Shown here: piece by piece, positions 36,303-47,566 of the stretch
Numbering within the stretch: position 1 is the first letter of the stretch
Layout: each line of letters opens with the position of its first letter
Assembly: GCA_950295325.1 (NCBI GenBank)
Contig: OX485807.1
Span: 10,567,001-10,631,000 of the forward strand
DNA: 64,000 nt
Direction of reading: 5' to 3'
Origin: Polytrichum commune
Taxonomy: Eukaryota > Streptophyta > Polytrichopsida > Polytrichales > Polytrichaceae
Program-made: the position numbers and the translations under genes
The notes under the pieces: generated by a model
Told to the model about the DNA's origin: nothing
Databases searched by the model: none
Seen by the model: only the letters and a program-made list of their open reading frames with translations

Positions 36303-38299
36303 GAATATATGGGCCTATGGAGTTTGAAGAGCAAATGCATGGCTTCTATGGATGTATAGGTATAATAGACATGACCTTGGTCAAAATTAGATGTCCGTAT
36401 AAAGATCCGAACTACGCTAGGTGCTTCAATGGTAGAAAAAATATGTATTCAATTAACAATAATGTTGTTGCAGACCACGATGGCCTCTTCATCTACATTG
36501 CCCAAGTTACCCCAATTCTTGCCACAATGTTATGACACTTAGGCACTCAAAGCTTAATATCAATTGGAGACACATTCACTTGTGACAATGAGTACTTTGA
36601 TAATTTATCGGGGTATCATGGGTACCATGGACATGACATGTATATCATGAGACATTTAGGGCATCAAGAGATTATGAAGGAGGCCGACCATGATGCTATG
36701 CATGCATTTAATAAAATGAATGCAGGATTAGGGTTTATGTGGAATTGGAGATATAGAGGTTAAAGAGAAAATGAAAATACTTATAAAGCGATCTTATTAT
36801 GCACACCCTAAATACAACATCATTTTCTAAGTTGCTTGTTTTCAACCAACTCCTTGCACATACGCATGGTAGACTTCACCTACCACATTGGCGATTTTAC
36901 CACAATGGCCTCTTCATCTACATTGACCCTTGTATATCAAATAAACATATGATTGTTAGTTGACGATCGATGTTTCTTGGAGAAAGGTGACCCATTTTCA
37001 AGTAAGATAGGAGAGGAAAATAAAAAGATGGGAAAGAATGCCATTACATTCTAATGGATTTGTACATGAGATCTATAAAGTGCCAAATACTAGTGTGGAA
37101 AGTAGATTGCGTTGGAACTTGGGATTGAGTATAACCAAGTGGGGCCAATGCACCAAAATAAAGGGCTCATCAAAGCGATATGAATCCACAAAGCGTAGTA
37201 TGTACGTCGAAGAGAGCAGAACAAGTATCTTTGATGATGACCACAACCAATGCCGTCTTTCTTTTGAGATGCAACTAAGTTACTCAATTTAGAAATTGCG
37301 TTGCTTTGTCAAGGTTCTCTCAAACTTTGTGGATTTTAGTGTGACATGCTTAATTTTGGATAGTCACACTAATTTGCTAGCAAGACATGTAAGTGTGATT
37401 AGGACTAATTTGTAAGTCACATAGTTGCTAATAATAAAATCATACTAAGAAAGTGCAATAATCACAAGAATCACATCCGTAATTAATATTATTGTATTGT
37501 GATATGTCTCTACCATGATTTTTAAGATATTAACTTTATTATTACGAAGGGCACTATTACATATAGACTTAGATCGATTCAAAAGGAATCAACACCATTA
37601 TCCACATTGGCGGCAACATCAAAGTTTTCTTTTTTTCTTTTGCTTTAGTACAATATATATTATTTGTTTCGTCTTCTCTATTTCCTTTGGTAGTCTGCAC
37701 TTTGTGATCTTATCTTTTTTAGAATCTACAAGATAGCAATTTAATGCGTGTTCTTAGCCCTCCATGGACACATTGAGGTGGGTGAACCTACAATGAACGT
37801 ATCTAGGCATTCATTTGCTTCTATTGAATAGAAAATGGAAAGACCCAAACTAAGTCTTCATGTTAGCAACTTACGAGGCCAATACTCATATTTTGCTCAG
37901 TAACACTCAAAATTGTATTATATATTTTGTAATAGACATACGAATCAAGATGTTTCATGACCTTAATTGGTTACATAGAGAAACAAAAAATGAACCGTCC
38001 CAATCATGTGTCGAGTGGTTGCATTTGTTCATTGAACTTGTTTGCTCCATACTTGCATCATTTGGTTGTTAGGAAAATCACATCTTCAAGGTTACTAGTT
38101 GGATATTCACAATTTCACGTTATATACACCATATTAGGTGTCATTATAAGGCACTAACCATCGATCATAAATTTGTCTCACATTAAAGATTATTTGGTGT
38201 AAATAGATTTATTCCGTTGTAGCCAATGGATTATATTTGCGGTCTTCAATTAACATCACATGTGACATAATTGAATAATAGGCACATACAAAATAGGCA
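36303..38299. other. Spacer with a short spaced duplication
   Basis: A block containing GGCCTCTTCATCTACATTG occurs near 36481 and again near 36904, in similar surroundings. No gene was recognised. The sequence from 37300 to 38290 is AT-rich without visible structure. Confidence 0.4.
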
Positions 38300-38307
38300 C
38301 CCATATC

Positions 38308-38751
38308 CAGTGTTTGGGGAGATTTTTGGGCATAATTGGTCAAAATCCCAGTGTTTCCAAGTTCAACCAGTTACATGTTGTGATCTTTTGGTTTGTCTTT
38401 GATAATTCAAAGTATATTGCATAGATTCCTCTAAATGATGGGTAATGTTTACCAGAATCTTAACTTCAACCGGTTAATTCTCAAACTCAATTGTTCATTT
38501 GTAACTACATTGTTTTGTCTAATTAGTGTGGATTACCGTTTAGAGTTACACATTGCTATAAAATTACACTGAGAGGATCATTACTTACCCCAATAATATA
38601 AGCAATTGGTATGCACATTGAGAAAATGATAGAATTTCGTTGGTAAAAAAATCATAATTTCAAAAAAAAATTTATAACAACACATAACTCCAAATGGTAA
38701 CCCACACTAATTAGACAAAACAGTGTAGCAGTCGGTTCTCCCCGTTCATTG
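38308..38751 (-). mobile_element. hAT-like MITE family A, copy 5, interrupted by MITE C3
   Basis: It starts CAGTGTTTGGGGAGA and ends TCTCCCCGTTCATTG. It is flanked by CCCATATC (38300-38307) and CCCGTATC (38752-38759), an 8-bp duplication with one mismatch. The total of 444 bp includes a 218-bp nested element at 38508-38725. Without it, the length matches the other copies. Confidence 0.85.
38508..38725. mobile_element. TA-type MITE family C, copy 3, nested in A5
   Basis: This 218-bp element starts CATTGTTTTGTCTAATTAG and ends in the complement, CTAATTAGACAAAACAGTG. The inverted repeats are at least 24 bp with one mismatch. It is flanked by TA at 38506-38507 and 38726-38727. The interior resembles C2 and C4 (a TTACACATTGCTATAA-like block). 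It sits at the TA directly beside the conserved GTAAC block of family A, the site equivalent to the C2 insertion in A2. Confidence 0.85.
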
Positions 38752-38759
38752 CCCGTATC

Positions 38760-40244
38760 ATGAATTCAGTCAACTAGAGGCCTCCCGATATGGATTATAT
38801 AGTCAAAGGTATGTTAAAACTAAGCCACATCACCTTTTTATTTATTTATTTAGAAGGTTTATAATTGACTCAAACAAGAGGATGCACTGAATGGTGGGAG
38901 GCCAGAGATCTATTCTCTTAAATGAGGGCCACTTGACGCACATGACTGAGAGCCTGTGACCATTACACTTCAAGCACTCTCATTGGTGGAAAAGCCGGTC
39001 CAAGTTCACTTCACACTACGGTTGAGGGACCAACGGAGTATGTGAATGCAAGATGGATCTAAAGTCTACATGGATTCCTACATGGCATCGAATGGATCAT
39101 GTTTCATGGTTACTTGGACTATTTTCAAAAACCATGTAGTCCAGGAGACCATGGCACTCCGAACGCTCACAACTGTTGATTTATTCTAAATTATCATGCG
39201 TGAGGACCCACGTGAATAGAAATCCATTAAAATAGCATTTGGTTGAGGGTCCAGTCACATATGACTTCACACTACACTTGAGGGTCCGTGATCACACTAC
39301 ATGATTTTTGAGGTGTCTTGGGACGGACTTTGGACACTTTTTCTTGGGCTCCTTTGGATTTTAGTAATGCTCGGAACATATGTGGATGTTGTGGATGTAA
39401 TTCAACAAAAGACTATAGCCTAACTACACACTTACAATGAAAGGATTTGTTAAAGAACATTGCTCACCTTGAATAGGTAACCATAATGATATTTCAAGTT
39501 AAATATAAAAGGGTTAATTAATCTATTACAAATGACTACATCAAAGTACCCTTGGTTGTGGGAAAAAGATTAAAATGAGATACTTTACGCAACATATTTG
39601 ACAATGACTATGCTCATGCTTGCGCATTGCACAAGGTTCATTTAAAATGAACTCACTGCCAAATTATTGAATGGGTAAATAATGCGAGGTGTGTGACAAG
39701 CACAAATGCATGTATTGTTGTTGAGAGATTCCAAACCCCTTATTTCGAATTATTGTGTGAATTGTCAATCTAAACCACAAATAGCCTAAAAGAAACATAT
39801 ATTTGTCGTAATTAAACTAATATGAGACACCTAGATGATACAAAGAAATCACCTTTTCAATCTACCTTGAGGATTTCCCTAGATTTTTCCTATCTAATAT
39901 CGTAAACTACATGTCCTCGCATTCGCTACAAATTGTGCTTGAGCAAACGATTTGCTTGCTCATATATTTGCTACATATTGTACTTGAGCTTCCAACATTT
40001 TTGTCAACTTGAGCGTGATTTGAGCAAATGATTTGGATGCCTCACATTCGATACATGTTGCACTTGATCGGCACCCTAGGCTTGCAACCTTCAATGTTGT
40101 TCATAGATGAACTCCACAAACAAGCATCACAATCTCTTGCTTTTGCACTATACTTAGTTTTTGCTATGTCTAAGGCCCACTTTATACATGGCTTGGGGTT
40201 AGTCTGCGCACTGGCCTGATTCAAGTCCTCAATCCAGCCTAACT
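38760..40244. other. Spacer with dispersed repeat D
   Basis: Repeat D copy 2 lies at 38920-39125. The rest has no recognised gene. The open frames at 40028-40219 and 40042-40224 overlap on opposite strands and show no family features. Confidence 0.4.
38920..39125 (+). repeat. Dispersed repeat D, copy 2
   Basis: This is the counterpart of 2900-3130, sharing CTCTCATTGG, CCAAGTTCACT and ACATGGATTCCTACATGGCA. Confidence 0.5.
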
Positions 40245-40970
40245 TGTTACGTACCTCTCACCAGTTGGCAATTTGTTTCTTGATAACAAAATCTCCAAGT
40301 AAAGAATTGAAACAAATACCAATTTTATTTCTTCCTCTAAGTACAAACCGCAACCAAATAAAGTTTGGTCAAAGAAGCTCTACCACCCGACCATAGGAGA
40401 GAGACACAAAAAAATCCTCTCTCCTCCCCCGAGCTTCCTCTTATGCCGAAGCACTACTTTTACTTTCTATATTTATATATAGTAAAAGTATTCTGTTCAT
40501 AGCTCTATCTCATAGTTCTACTATGAATCTTCTATCTTTGGTTCTTCTAGAATCTTCTTTCATCTCTTATCTCAATTCCATTCTTCCAATTCAAACTGTC
40601 TAATTCCAATTGGATTCATCCATTCTTCTTTCTAGTTGGAACTGTCTAATTCCAACTAGCTTTAACTATTCATCGAGAGTTGTCTAACTCCAATGAATAA
40701 CATTCATTTTTCCAAATATGGAGTGGTTTAACTCCTGTGCACCTCATCGAGAGTTGTCTAACTCACGTGCACATGTTCTCAATTGGAATGGTCTAGTTCC
40801 AATGCACTAAATGCGGAGCTGTCTAACTCCAGTGCACATGTTGTCAATCTGGAGTTGCCTTACTCCTTTCCATTCATCCTCAACTGAGAGTTGTCTAGCT
40901 CTCATCTTTCTCTGCTTACACACTGGCACATGTGGTTAGAATATTCCTTAATAATTCTAGTTACATTACA
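40245..40970 (-). repeat. 3-prime LTR of the chromovirus (726 bp)
   Basis: On the minus strand it starts TGTAATGTAACTAG and ends GTAACA, the usual TG..CA form. It matches the solo LTR at 44376-45087 along its length. It contains the array of short palindromes described under 44443-44758. Confidence 0.9.
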
Positions 40971-40982
40971 ATCTCCCCCTTC
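40971..40982 (-). other. Polypurine tract
   Basis: GAAGGGGGAGAT on the minus strand lies immediately before the 3-prime LTR start. Position and composition are those of a plus-strand primer for reverse transcription. Confidence 0.8.
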
Positions 40983-40984
40983 CA

Positions 40985-41956
40985 TCAAAAGTCATTGTCC
41001 TCAATGACAAAATTAGGATAGTCCTTTCTGAAATCAACTTCTCTTTCCCAAGAAGCTTCTTCTTCAGGATAATCTTTCCACTTCATATAAAATCTACGGA
41101 AAATCTTATTCCTTAGATATTGATTATCTATTTTCAAAATCTTCTCAGGTTCTACAAGAAGTTCTCCCTCTGGAGCAGCTTTGGGAAGATCAGGCAAAAT
41201 ATGGTTAGGATCAGGCACATATTTTCTCAATAATCCCACATGAAATACATTATGAATCTTCCAATCTTCATGTAGTTTTAATTCATAAGCTACCTTGCCT
41301 ATCCGTTTCAAAATTTCAAATGGACCACAAAATCTAGGTGATAACTTTCTTGATTTGCCAAGCTTAAGTCCAGATCGATTAGGTGCTACCTTTAAAAACA
41401 CCTTATCACCAACTTCAAATTCACGAAAAATTCTTTTGTTGTCAGCATAATACTTAGCTCTATCCTAAGCACTTTTCATAGCCAACTTTGCCGATTCTCT
41501 AATTTCATTCATCTCCCTAATCATAGCATTAATGCTTTCAAATCTCGTATTAGGAGTAGAAAGTGTAATTGGGGTTCTACATTCCTGACCATATAAAACA
41601 TAAAATGGACTTATCCCATTACTACTATGAAAATAATCATTATAAGAAAATTCAATCATATGCAACCACTTATCCCATGATTGTTGTCTCTTGCCAACAT
41701 ACATCCTTAACATATCCTCAAGAGTTCTATTTGTCCGTTCAGTTTGTCCATCCGTCTCAGGATGATAAACACTGCTTAACTTAATCTTTGTTCCACACAA
41801 TTTAAATAAAGTAGTCCAAAATTCACTCACAAACTTACGATCTCTATCACTTATAATTTCTCGCGGAATTCCATGATGCTTAAAAAATTCTCTCATGAAT
41901 AGCTCTGCCACTCCATAAGCAGTAACAGTACTAACTGTAGGAATAACTTGGTTCAT
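40985..41956 (-). pseudogene. Chromovirus pol remnant: integrase core, C-terminal domain and chromodomain
   Basis: One continuous frame is interrupted by a single TAG at about 41465-41467, where relatives usually have Gln. Visible parts are the integrase core with ISDRD (second catalytic Asp) and TDGQTERTNR (catalytic Glu), a SPFYVLYG block, a GPF/Y-like segment (SPRFCGPFEILKRIGKVAYEL), NVFHVGLLRKY, and a C-terminal chromodomain-like stretch with FYMKWKDYPEEEASWE. The first catalytic Asp and the zinc-binding N-terminus are lost at the deletion junction. Chromodomains steer such elements toward certain chromatin marks (family knowledge). It cannot be functional. Confidence 0.9.
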
Positions 41957-42307
41957 TCAACCTTTCTCTTAGTTGGAACTGTCTAATTCCAACTAGCTTT
42001 AACTATTCATTGAGAATTGTCTAACTCCAATGAATAATATTCATCTTTCCAAATATGGAGGGGTCTAACTCCTGTGCACCTCATTGAGAGTTGTCTAACT
42101 CACGTGCACATGTTCTCAATTGGAATGGTCTAGTTCCAATGCACTAAATGCGGAGCTGTCTAACTCCAGTGCACATGTTGTCAATCTGGAGTTGCCTTAC
42201 TCCTATCCATTCATCCTCAACTGAGAGTTGTCTAGCTCTCATCTTTCTCTGCTTACACACTGGCACATGTAGTTAGAATATTCCTTAAGAATTCTAGTTA
42301 CATTACA
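41957..42307 (-). repeat. Truncated 5-prime LTR of the chromovirus
   Basis: Only the first roughly 340 bases of the LTR (read on minus from 42307) remain. They match 40635-40970. The segment joins directly to the integrase core. Confidence 0.9.
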
Positions 42308-44375
42308 CTTTATCAATGGTTTGCAAGCTCAACTTTGTCACATGTAAAGTGACGAGGCCCGATTTTAGGTCCCGATGGTCTTGAGGAAAAAATGCAGTGA
42401 AGAGAATTAAGCTTTTATGCATTGATGGCAAAGACATTCATTATCCAACGGCTGAGCCCAATTTGGACCCATGTTGAGAATTTGGGCCAAGGAAAAACTT
42501 GTCTCGATTTCTTCAAATCAATCCAAAGGTGTGGTGCCAAAATTGTGCCATCTAGGATGCCACATGAAATGAGTGAGTGTTCAAGCCCAACCTTAGTATA
42601 AAACCCTTGGACCAAATTTGATGAGATCGAGTGATCCTATTGGACAGTTATTTTAAGGTTTGAGTTGGCCCTCAATATGGCCCCAAGTGTAAAGTGAGCC
42701 TAAGATCCAAGGTTCGGATCACATGGCATGGAACACTAAATAAATGTTACACATACCTAGATATCATTTAGGAATTAGTCAAAACAAACCAAATGAATAA
42801 GGAAACCCACATTATGTGAGTTAGTACCCATAGTACAACTCTCATTGTCAATCCATTACCAAATCAATGCAACTTACAACAACATGCAATAACAAAAGTG
42901 CCTTTGTGTATTTGGGATGCATGCAATGTTTGATTATGACTCTTCGTAGTTCAAGCATGATATTGTGAGACTGATCGAACAAACAACAAAGATATCCATT
43001 AGACAATGAAAGCCATAATCTTGACTGAGAGAGTATGAGAGTTGATGTGAGCACATTGATGTAGAAGTCGAGAATTTATGATCTTGGAGTGATGTAATTG
43101 AAGGTTGGAAGAGCCAAGTGTGAGCTTTATGATTGAAGTCTCGGCAATAGGCCGAGAAGGATTGAGCGAGAGGCTCCAAGAGGCAAGGAGTGTTGCGAGA
43201 AAGATTTAAGCTATGTGCCAGAGTGTTGAAGTGGGTTTGAGAGGCGGCAATTGGCAAAGGATGCAAATTTAGCTTAAGAAAGGGATTGAAAGCAAATGAG
43301 TAAGTGTAATAATTTAGATTTTGACACTGGGGTTGAACTGAATATGTTCTTCATATTTGTAGTAGTGAAGGAATAGGTGGAGGTGTAAGAATAGAAAGAG
43401 GAGATTAACTACTTGTTTGCACATGAGTTGGGTTGTCATTTTGAGTTATTTGTTGGTTGCAAAATAATTCACAAGTGATGGTGTAATATTGTATATTTTA
43501 TTGTTCACTTGTATGTATATAAAATGTCAATAATAGAGATCATATTTTTGTGTCATTTATATTTCCAAAGACATATTGTTCTACCCGTGCCCTTTCATGC
43601 ATGTTGTTGCCTAAGATAACATATTTTTCTAGAATTAGGATTCAACGTGTGACAGGTTGTGACAATAGCTTTGCTAGAAGGAGTAATTGCCTACGCATGC
43701 ACAATCATAGATTTTGGAGTAGAATAGAACATCTTTTCAAGGGCGTCTTTTGTGGAAATATCTTTGACATTGGGGTTGCCCATACATAATCACATACACT
43801 TTATCATACATTTTTTGGATGATTGGAAATGGGTGTAAGCATAGTAAAGTGGACAACTTTTGATTCCTGCCAAAGTTTAAGTGAAAGTAATTCAAAAACA
43901 CATATTGACTTTGAATTTTGTGACAAAAAATCATATACATTTAAAGAATATATTGACCTACAAAGCCAAATAATTTATGTTGACAAACCCTTTATTCAAA
44001 AATGAGCTATGGAAAAAAATGGGTAAATTTGGGCCTAAAGTTTAAGCAAAGCAAAAATCTATTTTGAAAAACCATGCAAGTAGTGTGATATTGAACAAAG
44101 TATTGTCTAAATTGATATTTTTCTACATTTTTCTTGATGTTGCCCTCATGTTTATAATAAATTTAAGGAATATGAAAGCATTCAAGCTCAAATTAAATAA
44201 GGTTATGAAATTTACATCCAAAATTAAATTAAGTCATTTGCATTTGAGTATTAATTTAGATTATATGTTTTGAAGATTATTTCTTGATATTCTATATTTG
44301 AGTGCTTTAAGACAATAATGGAGGGCATCATGAAAATAATCCAATTTAAACAATAGTTTGCTACTACTTTTAAGC
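42308..44375. other. Spacer between chromovirus remnants
   Basis: No gene was recognised. Minus-strand open frames at 42415-42615 and 42848-43266 lack family features. A segment at 43315-43440 resembles 46985-47130, both holding GAATATGTTCTTCA(C/T)ATTTGTA and GTGTA.G.ATAGAAA, and is an old dispersed repeat. Confidence 0.4.
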
Positions 44376-45087
44376 TGTAATGTAACTAGAATTATTAAGG
44401 AATATTCTAACTACATGTGCCAGTGTGTAAGCAGAGAAATATGAGAGCTAGACAACTCTCAGTTGAAGATGAATGGATAGGAGTAAGACAACTCCAAATT
44501 GACAACATGTGCACTGGAGTTAGACAGCTCCGCATTTAGTGCATTGGAATTAGACTATTCCAATTAAGAACATGTGCACGTGAGTTAGACAACTCTCGAT
44601 GAGATGCACGGAGTTAGACCACTCCATATTTGGAAAGATGAATGTTATTCATTGGAGTTAGACATTTCTCAATGAATAGATAAAGCTTTTTGGAATTAGA
44701 CAGTTCCAACTAGAAGATGGAATGGATAAACTAAGTTGGAGTTGGACAGTTCCAACTTGAAGAAGGTTTGAGAAGAACCAAAGATAGAAGATTCATAGTA
44801 GAACTAGAAGATAGAGCTATGAATAGAATACTTTTACTATATGTAAAGATAGAAAGTAAAAGTAGTGCTTTTGGCATAAGAGGAAGCTCGGGGGAGGAGA
44901 GAGGGGCTTTTTGGTTGTTAGCTCTCTCTCCTATGGTCGGGTGGTAGAGCTTCTTTGACCAAACCTTACTTGGTCCTGGATTGTACTTAGTGGTCTCACA
45001 AAGAAATAAATTATATTTTCTTCAATTCCTTACTCTGAGAGGTTGTTGTCGTGAAACCAATTGCCAACCGGCGAGAGGTGTGTAACA
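44376..45087 (+). mobile_element. Solo LTR of the same chromovirus family (712 bp)
   Basis: It starts TGTAATGTAACTAG and ends GTGTAACA, and matches the complement of 40245-40970. It is flanked by TAAGC (44371-44375) and TAAGT (45088-45092), a 5-bp duplication with one mismatch. No internal sequence is attached, so it is the product of recombination between two LTRs. Near 44828-44840 is a TACTATATGTAAA block that could hold the core promoter. Confidence 0.9.
44443..44758 (+). repeat. Array of nine short palindromes in the LTR
   Basis: Nine inverted-repeat units share a TAGAC-like core flanked by complementary arms: GAGAGCTAGACAACTCTC (44443), GGAGTAAGACAACTCC (44480), GGAGTTAGACAGCTCC (44516), one at 44543-44564 with arms ATTGGAAT/ATTCCAAT, GAGTTAGACAACTC (44582), GGAGTTAGACCACTCC (44610), one near 44650-44676, GGAATTAGACAGTTCC (44692) and one at 44733-44758. 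Centres are 29-46 bp apart. Arms differ between units yet stay complementary within each. The same array is present on the minus strand in both LTRs of the 40-42 kb element. Confidence 0.85.
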
Positions 45088-46439
45088 TAAGTGATTGATA
45101 AAAAATAACCATGCTTTTTAGTATATTGGAGGACTTTTGTGGTCCACTTTACCATGCTTGCACCAAAATGACCAAATGGGTGGTTTGAAATCTTGTCCAT
45201 TAGAGTTACACTAGTGAGATAAGAAATGATCTTCCAAGGGTTGAATAATGTAAAACCATGGAAACACCAAGAATAGAGTTTTATGAATGGAGTTGGAGAT
45301 TACCATGTCACTTGGGAATACACAAAGTATGTTGCATGTATTGAGGCTAGGAAATGCTAAATACATGCATCAATTTTTTCCTAAATAAATTGGAAAGGTG
45401 GTCCGGAATTGTTTGTGGAAGACAATATTAAACACTAGTGTGATGCAATCATTGCTTGGGAAGGCTCTCATGTCTTGCTTGGTGCATATGTGATTGTGAA
45501 AAATTGGGAGAAATATTGGCGGGGGGGGGGGGGGGGGGGGATGCAATGAATTTTGTGGATAATATAGGATCAAATGTGATTCTAGGCATTTTATGGCTTG
45601 CAAGGGAACTCCTTTGACAAGGTACAAAAGTTAGGTCTTGTTTCTAACTATGTTTTCATTGTTGTTATTTTCCTTCCCATTCTCTAATTCTAATTCATGT
45701 TTCAATATGACCCTCGATATAGTGACAAAGGTTTCTACACTAGTATTCATCATCTATCATTAATGTCTATGATTAAGTTCTAAATATCCATGTAGGATAC
45801 GCTAAGAAGGCAACCGGGTGAAAATAAAGCAAGAGTCTTGGAACAAGAGAGCTGTAGAGAGGTTTGATTTGCACTAGTGTTCTTGAGGGGGAAATTTGTT
45901 GATGTCCTATTCTTAATTATCATGATTTGAGCCCAGATGGAAGTAAGAGAAACAAAGGAGTTTGAGAAATTTCGTCCCTTGGGCAATTTATAACTTAGGC
46001 ATAGCTTAGACAAGTGCGTAGTATAAAGGCATCTATATAATATTCAAAGACATGCATCTTAATCTCGGACAATCACAAAGCACAATCATTGTTTTCATGA
46101 AAGCATCCTTGCAGTGTACTAGTTAGCAAGCTTTAAGTGCTTCTCTTGACTCAATTAGGTCCTAGCATGAAAACGATTCGAATTCACCAACTTTCACATT
46201 TGAAGCCCCATTCCTAGTCATATGTTGATAGTAAATCCAAGTAGGACGACAAACACCAAAGGTTTGCAATGCTATAGATAATACCCATCTTCAAATCCTA
46301 CTCGAGGGGCAAATCAATTGGTATATTTTATTTGCAGTCAAATGTTTTTAAAATATTTGTTGAAAAACAACAAAGATGTTGCTACTTTTAATCATATGGA
46401 TGTGGTTAAAAATTTTCACCTTGTACAACTTTCTTATGT
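45088..46439. other. Spacer with poly(G)
   Basis: A G20 run lies at 45521-45540. No gene was recognised. Open frames at 45370-45627 and 45780-46013 on the minus strand have no family features. Confidence 0.4.
45521..45540. repeat. Poly(G) tract of 20
   Basis: An uninterrupted run of 20 G. It is either a real homopolymer or partly an assembly artefact, because such runs are hard to read. Confidence 0.8.
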
Positions 46440-46800
46440 ATGTTCACTCTAAAGCAAATATTTAAATTAAATTACATTTTAGAATACATCTTTAATTGGA
46501 CTTGGAACCCCACCACATTTAAATGGTCGTTTACCACTAAATTCTTTCATTTGAGTTCATATAGGATAATATCACAAAAATTATATTTTATTATTATTAA
46601 GAAAATGATTCTTTAAAGTGAACATGTAGGAATCAATGTTCAGAGCCCCTCCCCATGTAGGAATAAATATTAAAATAAATGGTCTTAATATCCAATTTTC
46701 AAAAATAAATATTTGAAAATAAAATAACAAATTCTAAATAAATTTACGTGTATTATTTGGCTATTCTTTTCCGCTACCTAAATAATATATCGTCATCAAT
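46440..46800 (+). repeat. Dispersed repeat G, copy 1
   Basis: It aligns with 52420-52790. Shared blocks are TTTAAATTAAATTACATTTT, CTTTCATTTGAGTTCATATA, GAACATGTAG and GCTACCTAAAT. The copies are AT-rich and diverged, and neither contains a gene. Confidence 0.6.
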
Positions 46801-47566
46801 AGTTGGGTGAAGTAGTTTGGATATATAAATTAGTTTTCCTGATTTATAGTAATATTTTCTTGAAGAAACGTATAATTCCATAGACAACCTAAAATCGGAG
46901 ATGACTCATGCCTTGCTTCATTCCAAAGTGCTCAATCATTAGAGTTTGAACCACCGATTTTGGGCATGTTGTATACACATAAATTTTGAAATACAAATTT
47001 CATCACTAGGGTTAAACTGAATATGTTCTTCACATTTGTAATAGATGTGACAAAATACGTGAAGGTGTAGAGATAGAAATAAGAAAGATAAAGTGACGAG
47101 GGGGAGAGAAATTGTTGGTCTGCACATGCGAAGTATGTAACGTGTGCCTTTGATTCTATTTTTCCTCCAATGGGACACTATCTTATCAACTAGTCTAATG
47201 GAAGAGGAACAAAGCTTGTGATTTCTATCCATTCAATAGATATATGGGTTCTTATGCTACAAGTTGTAAGCTAGACAAACAAAATAAGGAACTCTTGGTG
47301 GATTGTGAATATCATGTGATGGTGTGGTACGTAAAGGATGCGGAAGAGTATCAAACATGCACTCAAAATCTCGGGGTGGCAACTCAAACAAATAATCACA
47401 GGGGCTCATCCAAAAATTTCATAGAGGCATAAATTATGTACACATAATCGTACATATAATCTAGATTATGTTTCAAATCATCTGAATTCGTTATCTCAAT
47501 GATTTACGAGATTTGTATAATTCTCTTGGCAATCCGACCACTTCTGGTGGTAGTCATTACCTTCGC
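46801..47566. other. Spacer downstream of the GST pseudogene
   Basis: It contains the second copy of the repeat shared with 43315-43440 (at 46985-47130). The open frame at 47244-47432 is unrecognised. Confidence 0.4.

Larger units (their letters stand above)
40245..42307 (-). mobile_element. Internally deleted Ty3/gypsy chromovirus
   Basis: Read on the minus strand the element is a truncated 5-prime LTR (42307 to about 41957), the integrase core to the chromodomain (41956-40985), a polypurine tract, and a full 3-prime LTR (40970-40245). The end of the 5-prime LTR, the primer-binding site, gag, protease, RT, RNase H and the integrase N-terminus are missing, removed by a single junction near 41957. 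The two LTR segments differ at about 10 of 337 aligned bases. No convincing target duplication was seen. Confidence 0.9.
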
